A DNA stretch of 64,000 bases from Patagioenas fasciata. Taxonomy: Eukaryota > Chordata > Aves > Columbiformes > Columbidae. Every line of letters begins with the position of its first letter. Position 1 is the first letter of the stretch. Under the pieces are notes generated by a model. That model saw nothing but the letters and a program-made list of their open reading frames with translations. It was not told where the DNA came from and did no database searches. The DNA is taken from NCBI RefSeq assembly GCF_037038585.1, contig NC_092521.1, positions 150,688,605 through 150,752,604 on the forward strand, given 5' to 3'. The position numbers and the translations under genes were made by a program. This document shows positions 24,501 to 33,114 of this stretch, one piece after another.

Positions 24501-27500
24501 CTTTGCCAGGTATTCAGGACAGAGAAGAACCCCTGCCCGAACCGCAGTGAGCTGCATCTGTGTAGAGCACTGCAGCTGTAAAGCAGAAGGTGACAGATAG
24601 TGGTGTCTGATGATAAAGTATTGTTTGTTAGCATCAAAATCCATACGGCTGCCAGGTCAAGGCATGGCACAAGACTTGGCTTGGAGCTGCCCAAACAGAC
24701 TTTCTGGTCTAAAGCTGCAGACACCTGTTTGGGTGAAGGCACAAGTTCATGGTTATGAGTAAAAGGAACAAAATTGCGTTGTTGTGAAGTGTATGACAAT
24801 GTGAACATATCTTTGTTCATCCTCATTACTGCTGGTGTCAGAATGAGAAGATCACATTGTTACACCAAAACCTGGGTCACCACTCAAGACACTGCAAATC
24901 CTGTAGCACAAATGTTTCTGTGAACCGTGCTACCAAGTCATTGCCATAAACTGCTTTTTATTGGAATAACACAGAGTCCAGGAAATTAAGGTTAATGAGC
25001 TCTGTTTTGTCATCTGACACAGCAGAGTGTTACTGGTGCTTTAAATATGGAGCCTTGTGGTCATGATAAACTCACTCATGGAAGAAATGAATTTTGTGGT
25101 GGTTTTATTTTTCAGAAGGGGAGCAGTTCCTAAAATGGGATATATTGTACAATGACTCGTGAGATGTTGCACTGATGCTCAGAACAAGAAGTGGAAGTGG
25201 CTAAAAAAGATATAGAGGCATGAGAACTCAGTCACTGAGTCAGCATATCAACAGGCAACAAGTGCCATTAAGTGTCCTGACCTAATTCTGGGCATTCTGA
25301 CATGCAGTGGGACTGGAAGGCACCAACCACTTAGCAAGTCTGAGCCCAAGGTGACCATGAGCCCCAGTGTTTTGTTCCAGGTCTCAGCCCACGGATGCCT
25401 CGCTGGCTGTGGCTGGTTTGTGTGATGGCTCCTCCCTATTTAGAAATATGAGGGATGTGAAGGTACCCATGGAGCAGCTGCACCGCCGTGTTACTGCTAA
25501 TAAGCCTTTGTAGGGATGAACCGTGACTCTGGTCTGTCACTGACTTAACATGTTCGTGCATTTTGATTGTGTGTAAAGTTTTCCTGTGTGAAATCCTCAG
25601 ACAGTATGCAGGAAAATACCACACGAGATGTAGAAACTATACCTTGTGACCCTCTACATGCATGGGGAGTGCATGCACTAGCCAGCCTGTGGATTTCTGT
25701 ACCGTCACTCTTTCATCTGTGAGAGCTACTCTCCTGTCTGATCTTCTGCACATCTTCATGCTCATATAAGTATAACCCATTGTTCTTGTGTGTTAGGAGT
25801 CAGCTTCTAGTCTGAAGCAATATCCACAGCAGTGCTTTTGGCTCACTGCTTTCAGCAATTTGAGGCCAGATTCATTTCCTTCTTGACGAGCCATCTTTTG
25901 ACTGTAGATTTGAGCCATCTTTTGACTGTAGATTTCTGTCTTGCTCATGCATAGGCATGGTTTCTCTTCAGGTCATTCCCTCACGCTGATGATTGGTGTT
26001 TATCCTAAGCTGTCACTAGCACTTAAACCAAGCCTCAAAGAAAAGCCTGGTATTATGAAACAGCATTGCCAGGGGACCTCATTTGAAAATCAAAAGTCCC
26101 CTTAAATTTACATTGCTGGGAATATACTACTTTTTGTGCTGTTTGGAGTTGCTCCTATAAATGAATGTAGCTCAGTGTTTCATTCTGCACTCGCACGGGT
26201 GCTGCAGGGCGCCGCTGGTGACTTTTTGAAGGGGTGCTTTCAAGCTGCAGCCTCTGATCATATTAACTGGAACAGCACTTCTCAGGTGTGAGTAACATTA
26301 GAAGCAGCAAAATGTCGTAATCTGAAAATCAGCTTTTACAGGTACAGACTTTCCTTTCAAGGCCAGCTGGAGCCTGGCACCGGCGCTCCGGTGAGCTGCA
26401 GCATCCCACTGCCAGCCCTTCTGCATTGGGCTCCCTTCAGTGTGACCCGGCAGAACTTAGTCAGATACTGTGAATCTTTTCAGCTGCAATCTTATACACT
26501 AGGGATTTTTTTAACTGGCAAGCGGGTCAAGGTAGTACAGTATTGGAAATGAGGTAACTGGTCTGCTTTTCCATATTCTGGAGGCCTTGTTAAGGCACGA
26601 GCCCCATGTATCAGCCCGTGCTGGCCACATCCATAGCACAGAGCAGCAACATCATGTGCTGTTCTGCCAGAATTTGGCATTTTGCCCCGAAGAAAGACAG
26701 GAATCAGATGACAACTTCAGACATGCCTCTGCAGCAGTAACCAGAGTGGTGAGTTCATGAGGTGTGCCCTTCCCCTAAGAATGTGATGATTTATTTTTTG
26801 GGGGAAAAAAAAAAAAAGAGTCCTGTAAAGGTAACAGCCCTGAATAACTAAGTAATCCGACTTTCCCCCTTAGGTGTATGGGGCTACAACAGGATCTCCC
26901 ACAGATAGTGACCACCCTAAAGAGAAGAGGGAAGGGAAAACTGAAGAAGAATTGGGTTCTGATTCATCCAGCACAGCAGACAGTAGAATTGGCTTTTCAA
27001 TGAATGACAATCCTACATTTAGCAAGGGGTTGTTTGTAGACAGTAGAGACTATTCTAAGAAAAACCTCCAGAATATGAGCACAAACCTGTCTGGTGTCAG
27101 TTTGTCAGAGGATGACAAACGAAGAGGGGCTCAAGATATTTTAGGGTCCCGTTTTCCAGCTGTTGAAACTGGAAAACAAAAGCCAAACTACGAACTCTCA
27201 CTAGACACGCGCCAGGGCCTGCTGCACGGGGAAAGCTTGCAGGGCACAGGCAGGCACGTCCCCATCAGCGGCGTTGTCCCCATCCCGAGGCACGCGCAGG
27301 AGGCTGAGCGGCCTCAGCCGTCCTCAGAGGAGCAAGAAACTTCTGCTGTCAACTGTGACCAGGTTGTGTTGAGACCCAGAGTGTCCAGAAGTAACAGTGT
27401 GAGCAGCACCGAAGAGTCAGACTCTCCAGCTAGCTCTCCAAGTGAAGACAGCCCACCCACAGAAAACATCGCCTTCATGATTACTAGAACTGCTGTCCAG

Positions 27501-30354
27501 GTCCTGTCGAGTGGGGAAGTTCACGACATAGTCAGCCAGAAAGGTGGAGATGTGCAGACAGTGAACATCGATGCGAAGAAGGATGTGGTGTCAGAGAAGG
27601 GTATCCCAGAAAACACGGACAGCGAAGAGCCGGTGGTGTGTCTGGACAAGAAACCTGTCATCATCATTTTTGATGAACCGATGGATATTAGGTCAGCTTA
27701 TAAGCGGCTTTCTACAATTTTTGAGGAATGTGATGAGGAGTTGGAGAAAATGATGACAGATGAAAAGATAGAAGAGGAAGAGGAGGAGGAAGATAATGAA
27801 GTACGTGAGATTTCTGAGTTCCAGAAGGAAGAGCCATCAGTAGTTAGTGACAGAAAAGCAATCACAGACTATTCAGCAGCTCACGGTCTCAACGAGGAAT
27901 GTATACTTAACCTTCAGTCTTCCTCTGACCCCGTGGAAACCAGCCCTCCTGCAGAAGAGGAAAGCACAAAGACAAATTTAAGCAAATACCGTCAGATCTA
28001 TGGGCTAAACACAGAAGCAAACTTGGACTCTGCTGACAGACAGGATTCAAAGAAAAAATTTAAGTTCAAATTCCCTAAAAAGCAGCTGGCTGCTCTGACA
28101 CAGGCAATACGGACAGGAACCAAGACAGGGAAGAAGACCTTGCAGGTTGTGGTCTATGAAGAAGAGGAAGAAGATGGGACCCTGAAGCAGCACAAGGAAG
28201 CAAAGAGATTTGAAATCACCAGGTCTCAGCCCGAGGACAGTGACAGAAGTCCTTCTGCGAAGCAAGAGGGACCCCTGGGGGCTGCAGTGTCCCTGTCTAG
28301 GACTGATGAGATTCGACAGAGCACATACCGAACGTTAGACAGCCTTGAGCAGACTATAAAGCAGCTGGAAAACACCATCAGTGAAATGAGTCCCAAATCT
28401 ATCCCTGACAGCACATACAGCTCTGAGGGAAGCACTGGCCCCTTCTCTGCCCAGACAGTACCAGGGAGCCCAGCCCGAGAGCTGGCGGTGCTGGATGAGA
28501 GCCTGGCTGGTGCAGAGCCCCATCCATCAGCCCCGGCCACTTCACGAAAGGTACCTTAGTCCGAGAAATCAAACCTCCAGCTGCTTCCTAAAATCTGCAA
28601 TAATCACCATTAAACAAGAGGGTCTTGTGATCTGTTTGCTTCCTTTCAGGTGGCTTCTTTGGGCTCCCCACGAGGTGTCTAACAGCTACTAGACCGTTGG
28701 GTGTTGTTTTTTTAATCTTTGCTGCTGATTGGTGATGGGCAAATGCAGGGGAGCTGGGTCGAATAACCCGCTGTGTGAAATGACGAGCGTCACTGACACG
28801 GAATCCAGGCTGATCAGTAGCTGAGCAGTTTTTCTCCATTTGATTCTGGAAATTAACACCTGCGGTGTGAAGCTCCTCAACTTTCCCTGCATGTAGTACT
28901 GTGGCTTTGGTTTTTTTTTGGCGCATGGTGTGGAGGCTCCCCCCGAAGCAGCCGGTACTGATGTGCCCTTCTCCCTCTCTCCCCTGCCCCTCCGCTCCTT
29001 CCCGCAGGGCTCCAGCACCACCGCCCAGACCAGCCGGATGCCGGTCCCCGCGGCCTCCAAAGCCAGGCAGGGAAGCACGGACAAAGCAGGCAAACAGCAC
29101 AAGCTGCAGGATCCGCGCCAATACAGACAGGTAGTTTTACCCTAAACCCGGTGTTTGGATGGACGTTTCTTGGTGTTTGTCTTTTTAAAGACTCCAGTAA
29201 CTGACTGAGATTATGCCAAATAACGGATGCCTGTCTTTCGAGTGAGGTCTAACTGGACATCCTGGATCCTGGGAGCATGACAGTATCTACTGATCTTTTC
29301 ACCATGCTTGTGCATGCATGTCTGCAATAAAACACCTGCTGCTCTTTTTTTGGTTTGTTTTGGTTTTTGTTTGTTTGTTTTTTATTGTTTTTTAACTGTG
29401 GTATTCAGCTGTAATTTTAAGATGTCAACTACCTGTTTACTTTCCCTTTGGTAAATGTGGCTTTTCCTCAGGAGAGCTGGGAATGCTTCTGTTCCGTCTT
29501 TACAGGAAGCCTTGGACACTAACCTGTTGGTGTAACTGATGACAGTAGATGCACATTAACTCTCAGGCCAGACATGTCTGTTCACACGTTAATAACCCAG
29601 AAGCATGGCCGATGTAGTGACTGGTCTATAACCTGTAGATCGCGCCTTCTCACAGCAGCTTTGTTGGCTCTTTCTCTCTCTCTATGCATTCTTCCTTGGG
29701 CACTTTGGGTTTTCAACCAGGTCCAGTCCACAGCTGCAAGAATTGCTCAGGCCTCAAACTGTTAATTCTTATTCTCTGTAGGGCTATTTCCCCAGGTCCT
29801 GTTGGTTGATCATGTTACTGGCTTTCTGACAAACTGTCTCCTGCCATCTTTATTTGCAGGCTAATGGAAGTGCTAAGAAAGCTGGTGGGGACTGTAAGGC
29901 TACTTCCCCTACCCTACCTGCTTCTAAGATCCCAGCCTTTTCTCCCACTTCTGGGAAAAGCAGCTCAGCACCTGCTTCTAGCGGTGACAGCTCGAACCCT
30001 CTGAACCCACCCACTAAAACCTCCATTCCTTCCTCTAACCTCCTCGCTCCTCAGACAGGTCGCATCACTTACTCCACCTCCCTCATCCCCTCTGTCTCTA
30101 ACGGCTCCTCCAAATTCCAGAGCCCCCCACCCCCAGGGAAAGGTCACCATCTCTCCTTCTCACTCCAGACTCAGAACGGCCGGCCGCCCCCTCCTTCCTC
30201 CTCCACCTGCCCCCCCTCCTCTGCCTCCCCCAGCTCACTGAACCAAGGTCTGAAGAGCATCAGGACCATCCACACCCCTAGCTTCACCAGCTACAAGGCA
30301 CAGAACGGAAATGCCGGCAAGTCCACCCCCTCCGCGGCCAAGGAGCCGTGCTAA
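3331..30354 (+). CDS. KIAA1217: KIAA1217 (sickle tail protein homologue), 3' part, 11 coding exons
   Basis: Joining 3331-3506, 9679-9809, 10055-10202, 11862-12357, 13087-13267, 18856-19010, 19611-19757, 23412-23531, 26874-28550, 29008-29130 and 29860-30354 gives 3849 nt, one frame, 1282 residues and a stop. Every junction has AG/GT and matching phase. The order of recognisable segments follows human SKT: a coiled coil (KKAELEISG), an AIP3/Bud6-like helical region (VEDGAFLLRQVGEAV, about residues 60-160), a Ser/His-rich linker, a polyproline stretch before RRSYLPGSGL, the VVCLDKKPVIIIFDEPMD block, a basic FKFKFPKK block and a Ser/Pro-rich tail. The family (SKT, SRCIN1/p140Cap) consists of cytoplasmic scaffold proteins linked to actin and, for SKT, to notochord and intervertebral disc development. 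Human SKT is about 1940 residues, so roughly the N-terminal third lies upstream. The identification rests on remembered family sequence, not on a search; SRCIN1 is the only close alternative and fits less well. Confidence 0.95.
4089..4113. repeat. (TTG)n microsatellite
   Basis: About seven to eight TTG units in the KIAA1217 intron. Confidence 0.95.
4288..4362 (+). mobile_element. CR1 LINE 3'-end fragment
   Basis: It has GTTGGACTCGATGGTCCTTG followed by GGGTCCCTTCCAACTCAG and a decayed ATTCTGGGATTTT end. This is the standard avian CR1 3' UTR, 5'-truncated as usual, and lies sense to KIAA1217. Confidence 0.85.
7100..7790 (-). mobile_element. Old CR1-type LINE relic, ORF2 part, antisense
   Basis: The + strand reads like the complement of CR1 ORF2: GCACTGATCCCTCTGGAACC, later CCTTGCTGAAAGCCTTTTGG, then CAGTTCCCTGGACAGCCC and ATACCATCTGGCCTGGGTGA. 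The order of these segments follows the antisense of sauropsid CR1/L3-like elements. It is heavily mutated with no open frame; edges are approximate. Confidence 0.65.
9679..9809 (+). CDS. KIAA1217: KIAA1217 exon b (AIP3-like region)
   Basis: The acceptor TTTTGTGTTTTGCCAG ends at 9678 and the donor GTATGC starts at 9810. Read in frame from exon a it gives C-D-L-E-A-F-V-E-D-L, then VTLKDVEDGAFLLRQ and VATLK, the most conserved helical block of the SKT/SRCIN1 family. It ends with the first base of a Gly codon completed by exon c. Confidence 0.96.
10055..10202 (+). CDS. KIAA1217: KIAA1217 exon c (AIP3-like region)
   Basis: The acceptor TTGTCTTTGCAG ends at 10054 and the donor GTGATT starts at 10203. 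The product segment GEFPTLQNKMRAILRIEVEA continues through FLKEEPHKLDSLLKRVRSMTD. These are long amphipathic helices shared with p140Cap. Only about 245 bases separate exons b and c, the shortest KIAA1217 intron in the window. The last two bases (AG) join A of exon d to make Arg. Confidence 0.96.
10203..11861 (+). other. KIAA1217 intron c-d
   Basis: AT-rich intron of 1.7 kb with no repeat, RNA or exon that I can recognise. Confidence 0.7.
11862..12357 (+). CDS. KIAA1217: KIAA1217 exon d (Ser/His/Pro-rich linker)
   Basis: The acceptor TTTGGCTGGGCAG ends at 11861 and the donor GTACGG starts at 12358. It begins RHVTEGLLRGVDPSQAVQYM, runs through a low-complexity linker of about 110 residues with repeated HxQxSPVV-like and Ser/Pro/Thr-rich motifs, and ends NGTTMQSLFIEEIHSAS..NRAVSIE. 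The two ends match the family well; the linker is much more diverged, as expected for a disordered region. The 496-bp exon keeps frame throughout. Confidence 0.94.
12358..13086 (+). other. KIAA1217 intron d-e
   Basis: A 0.7-kb AT-rich intron with short A/T runs (12580-12604, 13014-13027). Nothing else is seen. Confidence 0.7.
13087..13267 (+). CDS. KIAA1217: KIAA1217 exon e
   Basis: The acceptor GTTTTTGTGCAG ends at 13086 and the donor GTAAGA starts at 13268. It encodes KAEKKWEEKRQNLDHYNGKE and then FEKLLEEAQANIMKSIPNLEM, a highly conserved charged helix, followed by a short Pro/Ala-rich tail. The exon ends one base into a Glu codon completed by exon f. A 22-base A run starts 44 bases past the donor. 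Confidence 0.96.
13312..13333. repeat. Poly-A run
   Basis: Twenty-two A bases, 45 bases after the donor of KIAA1217 exon e. No LINE body precedes it. Confidence 0.95.
13570..13960 (+). mobile_element. Old CR1-type LINE 3' part
   Basis: Segments such as TATCAAAAGAAGATCAAGAC, AATTGGAAGTTGAAGCTAG and ACTAATCACTGGAG appear in CR1 order (end of ORF2/3' region). It is diverged, with no open frame. Edges are approximate. Confidence 0.65.
14380..14790 (+). mobile_element. Old CR1-type LINE 3' part, second copy
   Basis: GGTTTTGTTTAGCATGAGGA, AGGCTGAGGAAGGACAAAGC, TGCATAAAAATCTG and CCAGGTTAGGTATTAGGGGA are in the order of the CR1 3' region. It is independent of the copy at 13570 because the same region is represented twice. 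Confidence 0.65.
15420..15560 (-). mobile_element. Possible CR1 fragment, antisense
   Basis: The phrase AGCTGCATGCTGCACTCAAG resembles the antisense CR1 segment 'actggatgcagcactcaagg'. The rest of the match is weak. Confidence 0.35.
18780..18812. repeat. Poly-T tract upstream of exon f
   Basis: Two T runs broken by AA, then Cs; it probably overlaps the polypyrimidine region of the exon f acceptor. Confidence 0.9.
18856..19010 (+). CDS. KIAA1217: KIAA1217 exon f (polyproline motif)
   Basis: The acceptor ends at 18855 (CTGTTTACTTGCAG, after a T-rich tract of more than 30 bases). The donor at 19011 is GTTTGA, weaker than its neighbours because it has T at +3. The product has EEVLDGEQDSDKLTKS, then six prolines and RRSYLPGSGLTTTRSGDVVY, a probable SH3-binding segment conserved in SKT. 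It ends on a codon boundary (Val-Lys). Confidence 0.95.
19011..19610 (+). other. KIAA1217 intron f-g
   Basis: A 0.6-kb intron in which I see nothing but ordinary intronic sequence. Confidence 0.7.
19611..19757 (+). CDS. KIAA1217: KIAA1217 exon g (acidic segment)
   Basis: The acceptor CATCCCCCTGTAG ends at 19610 and the donor GTACGT starts at 19758. It encodes exactly 49 codons, phase 0 at both ends, so it could be skipped without frame change. The first 30 residues are poorly conserved; the end (KDEEEEEGDKIMAELQ) is the recognisable family block. Confidence 0.93.
20880..22110 (+). mobile_element. Ancient CR1-type LINE relic (reverse transcriptase to 3' end)
   Basis: It runs in CR1 order over about 1.2 kb. 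A decayed finger region contains a translated SFDQTSYNILIKIWHHG (compare CR1 AFDTVSHDIL). A GP-L-IF-N like piece follows near 21370, then GGGCTGCTGCATCCAGGACT near 21711. GTGGATTCTTCATCACATAA near 21930 and a decayed tail near 22080 complete it. Several frameshifts and stops make it inactive. It may comprise more than one insertion. Confidence 0.65.
21228..21290. repeat. A/C-rich low-complexity tract
   Basis: CAAA and AACAAA units inside the ancient CR1 relic, which it interrupts. Confidence 0.85.
23412..23531 (+). CDS. KIAA1217: KIAA1217 exon h
   Basis: The acceptor TTTATTTCCTAG ends at 23411 and the donor GTAACA starts at 23532. It has forty codons, phase 0 at both ends: AFQKCSFMDVNSNSHAEQS, then VKDIRPGT and a lysine-rich KEKK end. 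This matches the family segment directly after the acidic block of exon g. Confidence 0.94.
23532..26873 (+). other. KIAA1217 intron h-i
   Basis: A 3.3-kb intron. It holds a 24-bp tandem duplication (25888-25935) and a GC-richer patch near 26190-26420. I looked for a further small KIAA1217 exon here and did not find one. Confidence 0.65.
25888..25935. repeat. Perfect tandem duplication, 2 x 24 bp
   Basis: The 24-base unit starting GAGCCATCTTTTGACTG occurs twice without a gap (25888-25911, 25912-25935). Confidence 0.95.
26874..28550 (+). CDS. KIAA1217: KIAA1217 exon i (large exon, central and C-terminal region)
   Basis: The acceptor CTTTCCCCCTTAG ends at 26873 and the donor GTACCT starts at 28551. 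It has 559 codons, phase 0 at both ends. The first 170 residues are Ser-rich and weakly conserved. Then come NIAFMITRTAVQVLSSGEVH, VVCLDKKPVIIIFDEPMDIR, SAYKRLSTIFEECDEELE, an acidic run of seven Glu and one Asp (near 27769-27792), the basic FKFKFPKKQLAALTQAIRTG, VVVYEEEEEDGTLKQHKEAK and the helix STYRTLDSLEQTIKQLENTI. These blocks are signature sequences of SKT. No start codon is implied: the first codon is GTG (Val) read through from exon h. Confidence 0.97.
28551..29007 (+). other. KIAA1217 intron i-j
   Basis: A 457-bp intron, GC-rich toward its 3' end, with a short T run near 28911. No other element is seen. Confidence 0.7.
29008..29130 (+). CDS. KIAA1217: KIAA1217 exon j
   Basis: The acceptor CGCTCCTTCCCGCAG ends at 29007 and the donor GTAGTT starts at 29131. 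It has 41 codons, phase 0: GSSTTAQTSRMPVPAASKAR, then KQHKLQDPRQYRQ. The exon and its upstream 60 bases are clearly more GC-rich than the surrounding introns. Confidence 0.95.
29131..29859 (+). other. KIAA1217 intron j-k
   Basis: A 729-bp intron with a T/G-rich stretch of poly-TTTG type at 29345-29396. No other element is seen. Confidence 0.7.
29345..29396. repeat. T/G-rich low-complexity tract
   Basis: TTTG and TTTTGG units in KIAA1217 intron j-k. Confidence 0.85.
29860..30354 (+). CDS. KIAA1217: KIAA1217 last coding exon k with stop codon
   Basis: The acceptor CTTTATTTGCAG ends at 29859 and the TAA stop is at 30352-30354. It encodes 164 residues: ANGSAKKAGGDCK, then a Ser/Pro/Thr-rich disordered tail including LPASKIPAFSPTSGKSSS, GKGHHLSFS, SIRTIHTPSFTSYKAQNGN and the final KEPC. 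The tail is C-rich at DNA level (coding-strand pyrimidine tracts near 30050-30240). Family members end at nearly the same place, so this is the true C terminus. Confidence 0.95.
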   Translation, partial: ANGSAKKAGGDCKATSPTLPASKIPAFSPTSGKSSSAPASSGDSSNPLNPPTKTSIPSSNLLAPQTGRITYSTSLIPSVSNGSSKFQSPPPPGKGHHLSFSLQTQNGRPPPPSSSTCPPSSASPSSLNQGLKSIRTIHTPSFTSYKAQNGNAGKSTPSAAKEPC

Positions 30355-31025
30355 GGCTCGGCCCAGCACGCCTGCGCCTTCACCAGGGCTTCTTGTTCAG
30401 AGAATCTGCAGCCAATATCTTAACCAGGGAATGTAACCATTTTGCTGTATTGCTGGAGGCTTAATACTAATCCCATGCTAAATACCGAGTTACTACACTA
30501 GATTTAGAGTGAAGCTTTTTTGTAAAACCCCGTTGCTGTTGTAATGATAAAAGAGCATTTTTCTTCCTATGGGCAGCACCTCTTACAACAAAGTGTGAAG
30601 GTGTGTGAGTGAACCTGCGGGCGCGTGCACAGCCGGGTACTGAGCGTGGGAAAACGCGGTTAAAAATTTAGTAAGTTGTTTTGTATAAAGCTATTTTTCA
30701 TTATGGGGACTAGAAGTGAACAGAGATATACTAAAGTGTGATTATACACAACTGTAAAACTGAAACTAAAATATTTTTCTTTTATTTTGGTGTTACTTAG
30801 CTTTGTTACAGATTTCTATTTTTGTCAACAAATGTCATTGTTCCTTTCGAGATCTTCTTGCCAAAACATTTTGATACTATTGTAATGTACATTTGAAAGT
30901 AGTATGCTGGACAGTAAACCTCTGCACAAGAAACAGAACAAGACTGGTCTTAGTGTGTACGAGGCAACTCAACCTATTGCACTGCCATTCGGATTATATT
31001 TAAGAATTTGCCAAGCCAAGAAAAA

Positions 31026-31031
31026 AATAAA
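31026..31031 (+). terminator. Polyadenylation signal, proximal (KIAA1217)
   Basis: Canonical AATAAA 672 bases after the stop codon. Use of this site would drop both UGUANAUA motifs from the mRNA. Confidence 0.45.
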
Positions 31032-31178
31032 TCGCTTTACACATAGAGGTAGCTGCTGATTACTTTTTTCTTAGCTAAATCCACCCTTTTTCCTTCAGTT
31101 TTACTTTCCGGAGCCCTGGTAACCCATTAATGTTGGATTTTAAAGTGTACACTTCTGTTCTGTATACTGGCAAACTTC

Positions 31179-31186
31179 TGTACATA
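31179..31186 (+). promoter_or_regulatory. Pumilio-type motif UGUACAUA
   Basis: Exact match to UGUANAUA in the KIAA1217 3' UTR. Function is inferred from the motif only. Confidence 0.35.
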
Positions 31187-31202
31187 GCTATAAATATATA
31201 TA

Positions 31203-31212
31203 AATAAATAAA
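31203..31212 (+). terminator. Overlapping polyadenylation signals, middle (KIAA1217)
   Basis: Two overlapping AATAAA hexamers in an ATAAATAAATAAATA stretch, followed by the GT-rich TGTATGTGGCTGTGGG that could act as a downstream element. Confidence 0.55.
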
Positions 31213-31359
31213 TACTGTATGTGGCTGTGGGCACATAGAGTAGTTTTACCACACCAAAGTTAATTTTTATGCATGCTTAAAAATATATATGGGGAAGGGT
31301 TGAAAGAGATGGATCAGTCAAATAGGAAAAAAGTAAGAAGCTTGCATAGCTCATGGTTT

Positions 31360-31367
31360 TGTAAATA
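31360..31367 (+). promoter_or_regulatory. Pumilio-type motif UGUAAAUA
   Basis: Exact match to UGUANAUA, 60 bases before the distal polyadenylation signal of KIAA1217. Confidence 0.35.
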
Positions 31368-31426
31368 AATTTGTATAACACCATAATGTAATATACAGAA
31401 CTATGATAAGAAAAGATCTTTACAAA

Positions 31427-31432
31427 AATAAA
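31427..31432 (+). terminator. Polyadenylation signal, distal (KIAA1217)
   Basis: AATAAA followed within 30 bases by a T-rich and GT-containing stretch (TTCGTACTTTGTC). It is the last good signal before sequence of a different, less AT-rich character. Confidence 0.55.
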
Positions 31433-33066
31433 GGGCTGCATGCTTATATATTCGTACTTTGTCACTAATGACTTTTATAATGGTCTGAAATAAGCTGTTA
31501 AGCTGTTTGCCTGAGAGCATTAAGCCACCAGGAGAAAAGCTGACTTTGCTTTCCCTAGATTAAAGCCATACATAAGCATTCATTTTAAAAATGGTCTTTC
31601 AAATTTACCTGGACAAAAGCTAACTGGAGGAACTCTAGCTTAGAAAACTAATAAGTAAAAAAGGCACCCAAACCTTTGACTGATTAGATATCGCCTCTTC
31701 CACCTTGAAGTACTCCTTGTTTTGTTCCTCCTTGTGCAACCCCAAGTTTCTTAATCATGCCATTTCAAGGCTGAGCCTCCAGATGGTGCAGCCCTTGCAG
31801 TGGGAATAAAGAGTGTAAATGTTAGCTCGTACCTCTTGAACATGGCACACAGTCCAGTTCTGGAGCTCCAGCACCATCCCCTCTGCTGCCATGGCTGGAA
31901 GGGCCCCGAGCATGTGCAGAACATCAGAGCTTCAGCCCCAGGCTCAGGACAAGCCAGGCGGCTGCAGAGCCGAAGCGAAGCCTGAGGCACAGTTCAGAGC
32001 ACTCACACTGAACAAGTGAAGCCAGTTCCCTTCCAGCTGATACAGAAAAGTGGCAGCTCTGGAGCCTCTTCTGGGAGTAGCTGATTCAGGTGAGAAGAAC
32101 CTCCCCAAAACTTCTGTTGTGCTGCACTCCCTGGACCATGCACTTCCCAAGGGTGCTTTCCACTCAAGTGTTGAGTACTTGCTCTCACTTGCTCTGAAAG
32201 GAGCAAGCATGCCCGGATGCTGTATCCTGTTAGCAGGTAGGGCTACTGCATGTCCCCCACACAACACAGCAAATGCAGAGAGCACAGGCAGGCTGCTGTT
32301 CCGTACAGCACACAGCCGAAACAGAAGCTCAAGCTAGATGATGGACACACCAGGTTTTGTTGTTAAGCTGTTGCTCTGACACCCCCCAGGGATCTGACAC
32401 TGAAGCACAGTAACCTGCCAACATCCCACCCTCTGTAACTCCATGAGCACCACCCACGAGCCATCGCACAGGCAGGGTCCCCAACCACAGACCCCGTCTC
32501 TGCCCCGCAGGCAGCAGCCCAGGCACCGCTCCAGCTGCTGCTTCTCACAGCCCCATCCACAAAGGGCAACAGCAGCACCTTCTCTCTATCTGAATTTAGA
32601 CACTGCCAGTGTGGTATAAATAACCCAGAGTCCCTGCACAGTCACTGGGCATGCAGTAGGCGTAAGGTAGTGCTGTACTCAACAGGTAATTATTGCTTGT
32701 GGTGGTGAATGTGGAAATTGCCATCAGGAGTGAAAACAACACCCACCTGTGGTCTCGGCGATGCTGCGATGTGCACGTCCTCCAGCACCCGCCGGGCTTT
32801 GTGCACCTCCATGTCTCACTGTCGGTGCTGGGGTGCAGCACCCACCAGGAAACCAGGCACAGGCTCAGACAGCACAGCCCACGGCACAGGCACCGCTGCC
32901 AGACCAGGCTGTGTTGATTCCCTCCCGATCCTGCTCCCACAGCAGTGAAGCTGTTGTGTTTTCATGAACGCGGGCAGGGAAGGGCTGCGCACAGGCTGCA
33001 GCTGAGCACTATGAATGATTTTGAACACTACTTAGAAGACTATTTAGAAAAATGAGCAAGTCTTGA

Positions 33067-33114
33067 GCATGAAAGTAATCCCTTGATTACTTTCCCTTAA
33101 GCATGAAAGTAATC
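33067..33114. repeat. Short self-complementary repeat cluster
   Basis: GCATGAAAGTAATC at 33067-33080 and 33101-33114, with the inverted GATTACTTTC between them at 33085-33094. A hairpin with 10-bp arms and a 4-base loop is possible. Confidence 0.9.

Larger units (their letters stand above)
30355..31450 (+). other. KIAA1217: KIAA1217 3' UTR
   Basis: This AT-rich stretch follows the stop codon. Polyadenylation hexamers AATAAA occur at 31026-31031, 31203-31208, 31207-31212 and 31427-31432; the last would give an end near 31445-31455. The end coordinate is inferred from that signal. UGUANAUA (Pumilio-type) motifs occur at 31179-31186 and 31360-31367. Confidence 0.75.

Noticed and set aside
28226..29121. 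Open frames on the - strand opposite KIAA1217 exons i and j
   Set aside because: Shadows of the real + strand exons, which have correct phases and family matches.
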